64,000 nt of DNA from Clostridium estertheticum subsp. estertheticum. GTDB lineage: Bacteria > Bacillota > Clostridia > Clostridiales > Clostridiaceae. A program made the translations under genes and the position numbers. The notes below the pieces were generated by a model, which searched no databases, had not been told where the DNA came from, and worked only from the letters and a program-made list of their open reading frames with translations. The DNA lies in NCBI RefSeq assembly GCF_001877035.1, contig NZ_CP015756.1, forward strand, positions 797,001-861,000, read 5' to 3'. Of this stretch, positions 9,189 through 17,077 are shown piece by piece. Position 1 is the stretch's first letter. Every line of letters starts with the position of its first letter.

Positions 9189-10046
9189 TTATTGCCAAAT
9201 GTCAATATAATCTTTTATAAAGTCTTCTATTGTTCTAGGTTTTCGTTTCAAAAGCAATTCAGCAGTATTTGTAACATGGTTTGCCATGCCTAATTTTGTT
9301 GTAAGATATAGTATCATCATTATCGTTGCAAAATCCTTTTTGATACCTCTTTTAATCATATCTTTTCTAAATTTAAACAGGGATGGATTCGAATATGTGA
9401 TTTTTCTTCCAAGTACTCTTGTCATGATATCTGCAACTTTATAATAAGTAATAGCCTGAGAACCCGTAATGGTATATGCCTTATTTTTATGCCCTTGCTC
9501 TGTAATTGTTCTGCCAATAATTTCACCAATATCTCTTGTATCTATAAAGCTAACTTTAGCTTTTCCTGAAGATATAAATAGGTCGTCTCGTTCTTTGATA
9601 TCCTCTGCATGTGTTGTCGATAAATTTTGCATAAAAAAGCTAGGTCTAATAAATGTGTATGGGATTTCAGACTCTACAATAGCTTTTTCGATTTTGTGGT
9701 GGGGTGGAAAAGGATTCTTTTCTGCACCTAATAAAGATAGAAACACAATTTGATTTACACCAACTTCTTTACATTTTTGAATAAACGGTATAAATATGCC
9801 TCTGACATCTGTCAATTGTGGGGGTCTAACTAAAAATACTTTTTTAACACCATGTAAAGCTGTTTCATAGGTTACTGTATCTTGAAAATCAAAATGTATA
9901 TACTGTATAGAATCATCTTGCTGTTTGCCTCTTTCTATGTCTCTTACACCTGCTATGAAGTCTATTTTTATACTTTTCAAATACTTAACTACTGCACTTC
10001 CTACATTCCCTGTTATTCCGGTTAATAATATCTTATTATCCATCAT
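9189..10046 (-). CDS. NmrA/SDR-type NAD(P)-binding oxidoreductase
   Basis: The 285-residue protein starts with a Rossmann glycine motif (LLTGITGNVGSAVV, residues 7-20) and continues as an NmrA-like atypical SDR: FDFQDTVTYETAL, VFLVRPPQLTDV, KIEKAIVESEIPYTFIRPSF and FIDTRDIGEIIGRTI. These proteins reduce quinones or sense NAD(P) redox state. The start overlaps the stop of the upstream MarR gene by four bases, so the pair is one operon under that repressor. A redox or quinone/electrophile response is likely. Confidence 0.88.
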   Translation of the reverse strand: MMDNKILLTGITGNVGSAVVKYLKSIKIDFIAGVRDIERGKQQDDSIQYIHFDFQDTVTYETALHGVKKVFLVRPPQLTDVRGIFIPFIQKCKEVGVNQIVFLSLLGAEKNPFPPHHKIEKAIVESEIPYTFIRPSFFMQNLSTTHAEDIKERDDLFISSGKAKVSFIDTRDIGEIIGRTITEQGHKNKAYTITGSQAITYYKVADIMTRVLGRKITYSNPSLFKFRKDMIKRGIKKDFATIMMILYLTTKLGMANHVTNTAELLLKRKPRTIEDFIKDYIDIWQ

Positions 10047-10459
10047 TCTTCAGTCCCTTCAATTAATTTGAAAATCATTTCTGTAAATAGCTTAGTTTCT
10101 TCTTTTGAATAAATTGAAAATATATTAATTGTTAATTCATCACTTATGACTTTAATTTTATTAATTAACTTGTTAGATTCTTTATATATCTCTAAATAAG
10201 AAGATCTTTTATCATCTGGATTGTCAATTTTAAGAACTATGCCTTTTTTCTCTAATCTATGTATAACACCTGAAATAGTCGGTCTATCTGATCCGAGATT
10301 CTGAGCTATTTCTGCTGCTGTAATTGGATGATCCGATGAATGTATTTGAATTATAACCGAAAACTGTGCAGCAGTTATGTCAAATTCCTTTAATGCTTTA
10401 TCCAATTTGTTTTTAAGATGTCTTGATGCCTTGATTATTAAATAAGATAGGTTTTGCAT
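10043..10459 (-). CDS. MarR family transcriptional regulator
   Basis: This 138-residue winged-helix protein has the MarR core: FDITAAQFSVIIQIH, ITAAEIAQNLGSDRPTISGV (recognition helix) and LKIDNPDDKRSSYLEI (wing). A GGAGGC ribosome binding site lies upstream of its ATG. It leads a two-gene operon with the NmrA-like oxidoreductase. A perfect 11-base inverted repeat between its promoter and its start is the obvious autoregulatory operator. Confidence 0.9.
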   Translation of the reverse strand: MQNLSYLIIKASRHLKNKLDKALKEFDITAAQFSVIIQIHSSDHPITAAEIAQNLGSDRPTISGVIHRLEKKGIVLKIDNPDDKRSSYLEIYKESNKLINKIKVISDELTINIFSIYSKEETKLFTEMIFKLIEGTEE

Positions 10460-10470
10460 ACGGTGCCTCC

Positions 10471-10528
10471 AATGTAGTTAGTACGCTAACTACATTGATA
10501 GTATACTAACTTGTTTTATATTTGTCAA
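10471..10528 (-). promoter_or_regulatory. marR-nmrA promoter and palindromic operator
   Basis: On the minus strand TTGACA (10523-10528) and TATACT (10500-10505) are separated by exactly 17 bases. Just downstream is the palindrome AATGTAGTTAG-TACG-CTAACTACATT (10471-10496). MarR binding there would cover the transcription start. Confidence 0.8.
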
Positions 10529-10670
10529 TTCTATAATACACTTCTCCTGTGAAGTTTTGGATGCTTTTTAAAAAAGGAATAGGAATTCATTATGCAAGTA
10601 GGTGAAATAATTCTAATAGTAGTGACCAGGAAGTTTTAAAGTAATAGAAGGAAGTTAAGATTATATATTC

Positions 10671-10722
10671 AAAATGAAAGTAGTTAGTAAAACATATATA
10701 TTTTACTAACTACTTTCATTTT
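10671..10722. terminator. Perfect 22-base hairpin sharing GTAGTTAG half sites with the marR operator
   Basis: Arms 10671-10692 and 10701-10722 pair without mismatch around an 8-base loop. The A-run before and T-run after allow termination in both directions; it could end the nitroreductase transcript. The stem contains GTAGTTAGT, the half site of the nearby marR operator. The rest of 10529-10844 shows nothing I can support. Confidence 0.6.
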
Positions 10723-10844
10723 TATCAAGACGCATTTCTGGAGTTGTATCGTAACCCACGTCATAGATAATATAGTCTAATTATGTGACGCACTATCTGA
10801 CGATTGTTAAATAACCTATAAGTACTTATTTCAAAGTTTACTAT

Positions 10845-11405
10845 TTATCGCTTAAAGAAAATCTTAGCTGGTTTTCTACTTGGAGAAGGCAATTGTACCT
10901 TTGGATAACCGACTATTAAGGAACTCACTAAATTGTAGTTAGCAGGTATTTTGTATTTTAACTTAAATTCTTCTGTACCACAGACATGCTCAGCAAATCC
11001 AATCCAACAGGTACCTAATTTATATTCCATAGCAGCATTCATAATATTACCAGCTGCTAAGGTGCAGTCATAGACATTCCAGTGCGAGTCAGTATCGCCA
11101 TATATAAGTATTAAACATGGTGCATTATAGAAGGTATTAAACTTTTCATTATTAAGCCAGCTCTCATATTGTTTAAAATATGGGTGTTTTTCAAAATTTT
11201 TTAACAAATATTTTTTTGTTTCATCTGATATTTTCTTCATTTCATTTTTATCAGTAATAACTACAAAACCCCAAGCTTCATTTCCGGAACCGGTAGCAGC
11301 TTTTGTTCCAAGTGCTATCAACTCATCAATTACATCTGATTTTACTTCCTGATCTGTAAACATTCTTATACTTCTTCTATTATTAATACAATCACAAATA
11401 TTCAT
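10845..11405 (-). CDS. Nitroreductase family protein
   Basis: This FMN-dependent nitroreductase-like protein has about 186 residues. The N-terminal CINNRRSIRMFTDQEV carries the Arg-Arg-Ser FMN phosphate-binding motif. ATGSGNEAWGFVVITD, AAGNIMNAAMEYKLGTCWIG and SSLIVGYPKVQLPSPSRKP follow, the last being the usual C-terminal 'GYP' signature. The frame allows an ATG at 11417; I prefer 11405 because GGGGA precedes it. It stands alone and probably reduces nitro compounds or quinones with NAD(P)H. It lies next to the redox-type marR-nmrA operon. Confidence 0.85.
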   Translation of the reverse strand: MNICDCINNRRSIRMFTDQEVKSDVIDELIALGTKAATGSGNEAWGFVVITDKNEMKKISDETKKYLLKNFEKHPYFKQYESWLNNEKFNTFYNAPCLILIYGDTDSHWNVYDCTLAAGNIMNAAMEYKLGTCWIGFAEHVCGTEEFKLKYKIPANYNLVSSLIVGYPKVQLPSPSRKPAKIFFKR

Positions 11406-11459
11406 ATACATCCCCATTTCTATATTATTTTTATAACTTGTAGCCTTTTATTCAATGGT

Positions 11460-11494
11460 TTCACCCATATCCTATAGGATAGAATATGGGTGAA
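11460..11494. terminator. Hairpin between the MATE remnant and the nitroreductase
   Basis: TTCACCCATAT at 11460-11470 pairs with ATATGGGTGAA at 11484-11494. A-rich sequence follows on the plus strand; the T-run is on the minus-strand upstream side, so its direction of use is unclear. Confidence 0.4.
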
Positions 11495-11563
11495 AAAGAA
11501 ATACTCAATTATTTACACTATTGTATCACGAAAAAAAATTAATTGCATTTATGTTACATTCAG

Positions 11564-11824
11564 CTACCCTGTTACTACCCCTAACGCATTCATTTTATTT
11601 ATCTCACGATATATAAAAGCTAAAGATATCATTGCAGTAAAAAAATCGGATAACGGAACAGATACAAAGATACCAGTAACTTTAAAAAATATTGGAATAA
11701 TCAGCATTAATGGTATTAAAAATAAACATGGTTTCATTATTGATAAAAATAATGCTGGTTTAGGTTTACCGATATACTGAAAGAAACTTGCAACAATTAC
11801 TTGAACTCCTACCAAAGGGCTCAT
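11564..11824 (-). pseudogene. C-terminal fragment of a MATE family transporter
   Basis: Eighty-six residues read as the last part of a MATE pump: VQVIVASFFQYIGKPKPALF, then MKPCLFLIPLMLIIPIFFK and LSDFFTAMISLAFIYREINK. The N-terminal ~350 residues expected for the family are missing, and an in-frame stop lies just upstream of the fragment, so this is a remnant. It differs in sequence from the intact MATE gene at 4964-6328. Confidence 0.7.
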
Positions 11825-12049
11825 TATTACAATTTACATTTTGCATTTTACTCTTATATCTATTCTGTTACAATAGCAATAATGCTAATATACCTTTATG
11901 ATATAAATAAAAGCCATACAATAAAATCAGAAATGTTATAATCACGAAAGGAGATGCCGAGCTTTTAAATTGTATTATTTTTCAAAATTGCAATGGCTTT
12001 GGCATAGAACCCTAAGTACCAAAATTAATCTTACTTTTAAATTATTATA

Positions 12050-12113
12050 TTGACAATATAATATACGATGGATATAATATGAAGTGTACTTCATGCGAAA
12101 TACACTTCATATT
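12050..12113 (+). promoter_or_regulatory. Strong promoter and inverted-repeat operator of the XRE gene
   Basis: TTGACA (12050-12055) and TATAAT (12073-12078) are both consensus with 17-base spacing. Perfect 13-base arms AATATGAAGTGTA (12076-12088) and its complement (12101-12113) start inside the -10. The element fits autorepression by the following HTH protein. The gap upstream (11825-12049) shows nothing I can support. Confidence 0.8.
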
Positions 12114-12129
12114 AAAAGGTGGTCTATAT

Positions 12130-12354
12130 ATGGAAAATAAGATTAAAGAATATCGAAAGGAGACTAATATGACACAACAGCAATTAGCTAATACAGTTAG
12201 CGTATCGTCAAGAACAATTATTTCATTAGAAAAAGGACAATACAATCCTTCAATTTTGCTTGCTTATAAAATAGCATGTGTTTTTAATACTACCATTGAG
12301 GAGTTGTATTATTTAAATAAATATAGTAAGGAGAATATAAATGAAAATATATAA
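12130..12354 (+). CDS. Small XRE-family HTH transcriptional regulator
   Basis: The 74-residue protein is nearly all helix-turn-helix: KIKEYRKETNMTQQQLANTV, VSSRTIISLEKGQYNPS, and the closing ACVFNTTIEELY. It belongs to the short YozG-like XRE repressors that sit before a membrane protein gene. The frame opens at 12079, but that region is the operator hairpin; the ATG at 12130 has AAAAGGTGG upstream and starts at the conserved N-terminus. The gene overlaps the following membrane gene by 14 bases, so they are co-expressed. Confidence 0.87.
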   Translation: MENKIKEYRKETNMTQQQLANTVSVSSRTIISLEKGQYNPSILLAYKIACVFNTTIEELYYLNKYSKENINENI

Positions 12355-12754
12355 TAAAAAGGGACTTATATTGGGAGTACTATCTTTACTTTTTGCAATT
12401 GGTGAGGTTGTTATGTATTTTGTTGATTCAAGCAAATCAAGTATAATACTTTTGATTATTTTAACGGTAACAGGAATAGAAGAAATAACAAGAAGTTTAA
12501 ACAAAAAAAGTAGTATCGAGGATAAAGATTCTGAAGACGAACGAGAAAAATTTATTTTTTTAAAGTCAGGTAATATAACATGTATTATTACATTTTGTTT
12601 ATGCACTTTATTTCTATTAATACTTTCAGTTCAAGGGGTTAAATGGTGGGGGGCTCAATTAGTTGGACCTATTGTAACAACTTTAAGTATTGTTAGTGCT
12701 ACTATGGTATTAGTATGGTTTATTTCTTATTTCTTTTATAATAAGAAAAATTAA
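12341..12754 (+). CDS. Four-helix membrane protein co-transcribed with the XRE regulator
   Basis: The 137-residue protein has four predicted membrane helices (about 8-26, 34-49, 80-99 and 106-132) and a charged loop in between (NKKSSIEDKDSEDEREK). AAGGAG precedes the ATG and the gene overlaps the upstream XRE gene. Pairs of a short XRE regulator with a membrane protein of this kind are common in Firmicutes, but I do not recognise a named function. Confidence 0.75.
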   Translation: MKIYNKKGLILGVLSLLFAIGEVVMYFVDSSKSSIILLIILTVTGIEEITRSLNKKSSIEDKDSEDEREKFIFLKSGNITCIITFCLCTLFLLILSVQGVKWWGAQLVGPIVTTLSIVSATMVLVWFISYFFYNKKN

Positions 12755-12857
12755 ACAAACAATTTATCGTAAAAACGGATAATAGATTTAAAATACTGCA
12801 TTTATATAATCCTTACGAGTAAATAAATTTTTTTATTGTTTTATATTAAAATAAAAA

Positions 12858-12887
12858 GTATGACTTTTTATTTTTAGAAAGTCATAC
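12858..12887. terminator. Convergent terminator
   Basis: GTATGACTTT (12858-12867) pairs with AAAGTCATAC (12878-12887) with A/T runs on both sides; it can end both the XRE-membrane operon and the opposite secreted-protein gene. Confidence 0.7.
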
Positions 12888-12909
12888 CTTTTGTTTTTAA
12901 AAACAGATA

Positions 12910-13434
12910 TTAAAGTGGACCTGCAATCATTATTATATTAGTTATAATCTTATTTACACCTTCAGGCATCCCCCACGATCTAAATACCTTGTGAAGTAAA
13001 TCTTCAAATCCACTAGATATGCCTATAAATTTATCAGCAGCCTTCACAAATTTATCAATGTTAATGTATTTTCTTAAACCTACTGGTAATTTAGACATTA
13101 TTAATGTCTTATTTTTTAATAACCATTTTACTCCTTTTTTCATTGCGACTTTTGCTGCTGCAGTTGGTATACTCATTGGTTGTATTGTATCCTCATTTGC
13201 AGAATTATCCTTTATAGAATTTGCAATAGTAGATATGCTATATGTAGCTCCATCAACTTCAAAAGTATCCTCATTTATTATTTTTATATTTTCTGTATTT
13301 GCCGTGGCTGTAGAAGAAATTCCGTTTGAAACAACAGCGGCTTGTACCTCTTGAACTGAGGTTAATGCGGTTAACGCACCTAGTGTTGTAGCTAAAGTCA
13401 ATGCACATAATTTTAATTTCGCTTTTTTATTCAT
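12910..13434 (-). CDS. Secreted bacteriocin-like protein with signal peptide
   Basis: The 174-residue precursor has a textbook Sec signal peptide: NKKAKLK, a hydrophobic core (LCALTLATTLGALTAL) and a cut near VQAA. The Thr/Asn-rich pro-region ends around residue 88. The C-terminal ~85 residues are cationic and amphipathic (AAKVAMKKGVKWLLKNK, KLPVGLRKYINIDKFVKAA, KFIGISSGFEDLLHKVF) and end in a hydrophobic IITNIIMIAGPL. I recall similar Lys/Trp-rich helical C-termini in small secreted Firmicute proteins, and the pattern suggests a membrane-active peptide. No export ABC gene is adjacent. AGGGGG precedes the start. Function is inferred. Confidence 0.65.
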   Translation of the reverse strand: MNKKAKLKLCALTLATTLGALTALTSVQEVQAAVVSNGISSTATANTENIKIINEDTFEVDGATYSISTIANSIKDNSANEDTIQPMSIPTAAAKVAMKKGVKWLLKNKTLIMSKLPVGLRKYINIDKFVKAADKFIGISSGFEDLLHKVFRSWGMPEGVNKIITNIIMIAGPL

Positions 13435-13528
13435 ATTAATTCCCCCTATAATGTTTTGAGTTTACTTGAAGTCTCTGCAATAGTACTCTGCTAATTAATA
13501 TTAATTTTTTATCAAATAAGCGATCACT

Positions 13529-13550
13529 TATTGTAAGAATTCTTACAATA
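13529..13550. promoter_or_regulatory. 22-base perfect palindrome upstream of the secreted protein gene
   Basis: TATTGTAAGAA|TTCTTACAATA is a perfect palindrome about 95 bases before the start of the bacteriocin-like gene. The imperfect palindrome AAGCGATCACTT lies beside it. The pair looks like a dimeric operator. The rest of 13435-13711 has no other feature. Confidence 0.55.
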
Positions 13551-13711
13551 CAAATTATATTACTTTTATTAATAAAAGTAACATAAATTGCATGAAACAT
13601 ACAATTTTCGACATAAACAGAAGTATTATCATAAAATAACAAGAAAATTTACATTTAAACCGTTGGTTAGCCAAAGTATTAAAGCTAACCCTGTCTATAT
13701 ATAAGAAAAAT

Positions 13712-14462
13712 GTGCTATTTAGCGTTGGCCACACAAATGGAAAGTTAGAATTTTACCCAATTAGCAATATGGATGAGGTTTTATTAGATGATTTAGTGGG
13801 GTATAAATTCCAAAAGGAAGAACCTGTTGAGAATACTGAAGCATTTGTAGCAGGAAGAACAGCCAATAATGTTTTATTGTATGGCGAGTGGTACCGGGAA
13901 GTCTGCAAGCATAAAAGCAATCCTTAATCAATATTATAATCGTGGTTTGCGAATGATTGAAATCTATAAGCATCAATTTCAGGATTTATCAGCTATAATT
14001 GCTTACATTAAAAATAGAAATTATAAACATATCATTTATATGGATGACTTATCTTTCGAGGAATTTGAAATAGAGTACAAATTTTTGAAAGCTGTGATTG
14101 AAGGTGGAGTGGAAGTTAAACCAGATAATGTATTAATATATGCTACATCTAATCGAAGACACTTAATTCGCGAAACGTGGAATGATCGAAACGATATTGA
14201 AGAAAGAGGTGACGTCCATACTAATGATACTATGCAGGAAAAATTATCGCTAGCAAATCGATTTGGTCTTACTATTGGTTATAACAATCCTAGCCGAGAT
14301 GAATATGATGAAATTGTAAAAGAACTGGCTAAGAAGCACGAAAATATTACACTTTCGCAAAAAGAATTATGTGAAGAAGCAAATAGGTGGGAAATGCAAC
14401 ATGGAGGGGCCTCGGGAAGGACAGCACAACAATTTATTAATTGCTTGGCAGGGAAAATTTAA
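13712..14462 (+). pseudogene. Frameshifted DUF815-family AAA+ ATPase
   Basis: Two overlapping frames together spell a DUF815 (PF05673) ATPase. The first frame (13712-13885) reads DLVGYKFQKEEPVENTEAF and ANNVLLYGE. The Walker A then continues in the other frame as [13 protein letters not shown], with Walker [28 protein letters not shown] and the end [18 protein letters not shown]. About two bases appear lost near 13886-13890 inside the P-loop. The N-terminal ~200 residues usual for the family are also absent. Short pieces of the same gene recur at 18515 and 28292. Confidence 0.8.
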
Positions 14463-14502
14463 AATGGAAAAACCTCTGTATAATAAGGCTGAAATATACG
14501 CC

Positions 14503-14577
14503 CTATATTTACTTTTTTTAGGAGGTTGATGCAATCACGTTACGGAAATTGGTAACAAAGTGGACAAGTTCTGTTTG
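14503..14577. repeat. Dispersed ~75-base repeat, copy A
   Basis: CTATATTTACTTTTTTTAGGA at its start, with GAAATTGGTAAC and AAGTTCTGTTT further on, recurs at 39574-39648. It lies between the DUF815 pseudogene and the Phd/Doc locus; copy B lies beside another gene remnant. Confidence 0.65.
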
Positions 14578-14611
14578 CTAATGAGCGAAACGAATTTGCT
14601 AGTCACATATG

Positions 14612-14642
14612 TACTACCATAAACTAGATGTTTATGGTAGTA
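14612..14642 (+). terminator. Hairpin after the DUF815 pseudogene
   Basis: Perfect 13-base arms (TACTACCATAAAC at 14612-14624 with 14630-14642), 5-base loop. Confidence 0.6.
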
Positions 14643-14651
14643 TTTCAATTA

Positions 14652-14679
14652 CATAAAAATGTTAGCTTACATTTTTATG
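14652..14679 (-). terminator. Terminator of phd-doc, overlapping the doc stop codon
   Basis: CATAAAAATGT (14652-14662) and its complement (14669-14679) pair around the doc stop codon. Confidence 0.5.
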
Positions 14680-15045
14680 GCTTTTTATCCACTCGTATAT
14701 ATTTTTCTGTTTCAATTCTCCTTTTGCTATGCCTAATCCTAAATCTATTAATTCATTTTGTGTAAATGATAGTTTAATTTCATTATATTCTAATAAAAGT
14801 AACATTACATATATTCCTGATCTTTTGTTTCCATCTATAAACGTATGGTTATTTATTATGCAGTAGCATATATTAGAGCACTTTTCCTCAATTGATTTGT
14901 ATAAATCTTCTCCGTCAAATGTTACTTTTGAGTTCTCAATCGACGATTTTAAAAGTTCTATATCTCTTACTCCATCTGAACCACCAGTTGTACTTATCAA
15001 CTTTTCATGTAGCTTCAGAATGTATTCAACTGATATATATTTCAT
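14662..15045 (-). CDS. doc: Doc-type Fic-family toxin (death-on-curing)
   Basis: The 127-residue protein carries the Doc/Fic active site IINNHTFIDGNKRSGIYVML (HxFxDGNKR, His near residue 67). It also has the typical start YISVEYILKLHEKLI and GSDGVRDIELLKSSI. Doc toxins phosphorylate EF-Tu and stop translation. The gene overlaps the upstream antitoxin by ATGA, the standard antitoxin-toxin order. A C-terminal hairpin includes the stop codon. Confidence 0.92.
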   Translation of the reverse strand: MKYISVEYILKLHEKLISTTGGSDGVRDIELLKSSIENSKVTFDGEDLYKSIEEKCSNICYCIINNHTFIDGNKRSGIYVMLLLLEYNEIKLSFTQNELIDLGLGIAKGELKQKNIYEWIKSHKNVS

Positions 15046-15284
15046 TTAGCTAATTCCTTAAAAGCATCTAAATTTTCAAATAATATTCTATCGGCAATTG
15101 TCTCTAATTTTTCTTCCTCTGATATTGACACTTTGCTAAATTCATCAAAATCTAAAAGAATATATTTAGGTTTATTGTTTTTCATTATAACTACAGATTT
15201 GTCCTCATCTACTAACTTTGCAATTTTAGAAAAATTTTGATTAGCTTCTGATATCGAAACCATCTTTTGACTGTTTAATAACAT
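15042..15284 (-). CDS. Phd/YefM-family antitoxin
   Basis: The 80-residue protein has the Phd N-terminal DNA-binding core: MVSISEANQNFSKIAKLVDE, then VVIMKNNKPKYILLDFDEF. The C-terminal acidic tail would wrap and inhibit the Doc toxin. The frame opens at 15314, but the ATG at 15284 has AGGAGGG seven bases upstream. It is the first gene of the two-gene toxin-antitoxin operon and probably represses it with Doc as corepressor. Confidence 0.9.
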   Translation of the reverse strand: MLLNSQKMVSISEANQNFSKIAKLVDEDKSVVIMKNNKPKYILLDFDEFSKVSISEEEKLETIADRILFENLDAFKELAK

Positions 15285-15368
15285 ATATATCCCTCCTATA
15301 ATTGTAGTTGTCATACATTATTATATCACGTTTAGGATAAATTTAACCTAATTTTAAAAATATATTTA

Positions 15369-15560
15369 ATCGAAGAAGATCCATCTAATTATTATAGCGT
15401 GGGTGAAATAGATAATGATGGATTGCTTGAAGTAGATCCTAAAGATCCAAATTCAAACTATACTGTTTGTTCTAAAATTTTAACTTCGTATAAGTGGGAT
15501 CATGAAAGAGGGTATACCAGCTTTTTTATGATAGAAGAGAAGAGGTTAATAATAAGGTAA
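15369..15560 (+). pseudogene. Remnant of a VCBS/FG-GAP-like gene, copy 1
   Basis: The frame reads IEEDPSNYYSVGEIDNDGLL and continues for about 64 codons to TAA. EIDNDGLLEV is the calcium-loop core of FG-GAP/VCBS-type repeats. No start is present. The same core recurs at 19504 and 27459 (NYYSVGDIDNDGTLEV), so one parent family left at least three scattered fragments here. Confidence 0.6.
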
Positions 15561-15626
15561 TAGTTTAATATAATAGTATATTGGTATATAATATTATATA
15601 AATAGTTTGAAGTGGAGGTATTAGAT

Positions 15627-15791
15627 ATGGAAATAAAAAATAACGAAATATATGATATTTTTTTAAGTTTATCATATAGTCAATTAAAGGACTTATTTAG
15701 AAAGGCAAAGAGTAAACAAGAGCAAGATTTTTATATGATGTTATCTAATATGGTTTTACAAAGAGAACAAGAAAAGGTAATAGGTAAATAA
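15627..15791 (+). CDS. Small helical protein, candidate antitoxin of a zeta-like system (copy 1)
   Basis: The 54-residue charged protein (MEIKNNEIYDIFLSLSYSQL, then KDLFRKAKSKQEQDFY) has a good GGAGG ribosome binding site. It is followed two bases later by an ATG whose product was a P-loop zeta-like kinase, as seen in the longer copy at 31500. The same gene pair, including ~80 bases of leader, recurs at 31250-31740. The order small protein then zeta-like kinase is the antitoxin-toxin layout, so an antitoxin role is inferred. The gene is intact, while its partner is reduced to 11 codons. Confidence 0.6.
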   Translation: MEIKNNEIYDIFLSLSYSQLKDLFRKAKSKQEQDFYMMLSNMVLQREQEKVIGK

Positions 15792-15793
15792 TT

Positions 15794-15829
15794 ATGCCAG
15801 GTTGGACAGATGATTTATTAGATGATTAA
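15794..15829 (+). pseudogene. Eleven-codon stub of a zeta-like toxin
   Basis: MPGWTDDLLDD is what remains after an in-frame 171-base deletion relative to 31500-31706. The deletion endpoints are two ATGCCA repeats, present at 31500 and 31671 in the other copy. Confidence 0.7.
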
Positions 15830-15858
15830 CTATTAAATATTATTATATTTAATAGTTA
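15827..15858 (+). terminator. Terminator of toxin-antitoxin copy 1
   Basis: TAACTATTAAATAT pairs with ATATTTAATAGTTA, 4-base loop, then CTTTTTT. The same hairpin follows copy 2. Confidence 0.85.
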
Positions 15859-15949
15859 CTTTTTTATTGGAAAATATCATTTTTATTTGATATCAAATTG
15901 TTCATGACGCCCGGGTGTCTTTGTGAGGAGGAGATGAACTTGTATTTTT

Positions 15950-16780
15950 TTATAATAGAGCCTGTCTATAAGATTTTGGTGAAACCCCTTTTATTTGTTT
16001 AAATATCTTTGAGAATCCAAGAGGATCATCATATCCAACGGAACGTGAAATCTCGCTTATAGTTAAATCTTTATTACTTAATAGTTTGCAGGCTTTATTA
16101 ACCCTATATTTTATTAGGTATTCTTGGGGTGGAATTCCTAATAATTCACTAAATATAGTGCTAAAATAATTTTTATTAAGGCCGATATAACTTGCTAATG
16201 ATTCAATAGACATGCTGCCAGAATAATTAGTTTCAATAAATTGAATGGATTTTTTTATGTAGTTTTTTTTCTGCCCATCTCCTTTTGTTTTAGGCGCTTC
16301 TGATTGCTCTGTGAGCTCTGAAAGTAATATATTTAAATATCCTTGCAAGCGAAGTTCATACCCTAATTTATAAGTGCTAGAATGCCTAATTTCTTCAAAG
16401 CATTTCTTAATAATATCACCTTTGCATTTGAAAACTGGATTGTCTTTATCTAATTTAATATTCTTTAAGAAGGTCTCAGCCTTTATTCCTCTAAATCCAA
16501 TCCAAGTATAAATCCAAGGGTCTTTGCTACTCGCTTCATAATAGGTAATTACATCTGGACATATTAAAAAACCTTGATTTGCATATAGAGTATAAGATTT
16601 CCCATCTAATTCAAATAGACCACTTCCACTAATTATATAATGTAATAGGAAATGGTCTCTAAGAGCCGGTCCATAGGAGTGACTTGGTTTACAATTTTCC
16701 ATACCATAATGATATACTATTAAATCCATGCTTTCATCTAATGGACTTTTAAATCCTGTAAATTCATTTTTATTAAACAA
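15950..16780 (-). CDS. AraC family transcriptional regulator
   Basis: The protein has about 276 residues. The N-terminal half is a cupin-type sugar sensor (HFLLHYIISGSGLFELDGKS, DPWIYTWIGFRG). The C-terminal AraC DNA-binding domain has two HTHs (MSIESLASYIGLNKNYFSTI and LTISEISRSVGYDDPLGFSK) and ends FKQIKGVSPKSYRQ. The frame opens at 16810; the TTG at 16780 is preferred because GGAGGGG lies ten bases upstream. Such regulators usually activate sugar-use genes. The sugar acetyltransferase at 17078 is divergent, but no transporter is adjacent. Confidence 0.88.
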   Translation of the reverse strand: MFNKNEFTGFKSPLDESMDLIVYHYGMENCKPSHSYGPALRDHFLLHYIISGSGLFELDGKSYTLYANQGFLICPDVITYYEASSKDPWIYTWIGFRGIKAETFLKNIKLDKDNPVFKCKGDIIKKCFEEIRHSSTYKLGYELRLQGYLNILLSELTEQSEAPKTKGDGQKKNYIKKSIQFIETNYSGSMSIESLASYIGLNKNYFSTIFSELLGIPPQEYLIKYRVNKACKLLSNKDLTISEISRSVGYDDPLGFSKIFKQIKGVSPKSYRQALL

Positions 16781-16930
16781 AACGGTTTCACCCCTCCACA
16801 ATTTATACAATATATCTGAGATTATACCATGTTCATCTTATATAAAACCATTCTTTTTATATGAAAATATTTTATAATATATAGTGTTAGTATTAAATTT
16901 ATATTTATGAGATATTTATGCTGATAATAA

Positions 16931-17077
16931 ATTATAGAAGGTAGATATTATATTGCTGAATCCAGTGAACATGCATCTGAATATCTCCCATATTTTATTA
17001 AAAGTAAATATCCTGAACTAATTGAAAACAAGGAATTAATTGAAATAGATATTATAAATTATGAAGGGGAGGTTATT
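16931..17077 (+). pseudogene. In-frame coding remnant upstream of the acetyltransferase
   Basis: From an in-frame TAA at 16928 the frame stays open into the acetyltransferase ATG. It reads as protein (YYIAESSEHASEYLPYFIKS) but has no start. It looks like a small fragment of an unknown gene left next to the acetyltransferase. Confidence 0.3.

Noticed and set aside
11490-11780. 96-codon plus-strand frame
   Set aside because: It is the reverse of the MATE C-terminal remnant, which has recognisable family sequence on the minus strand.
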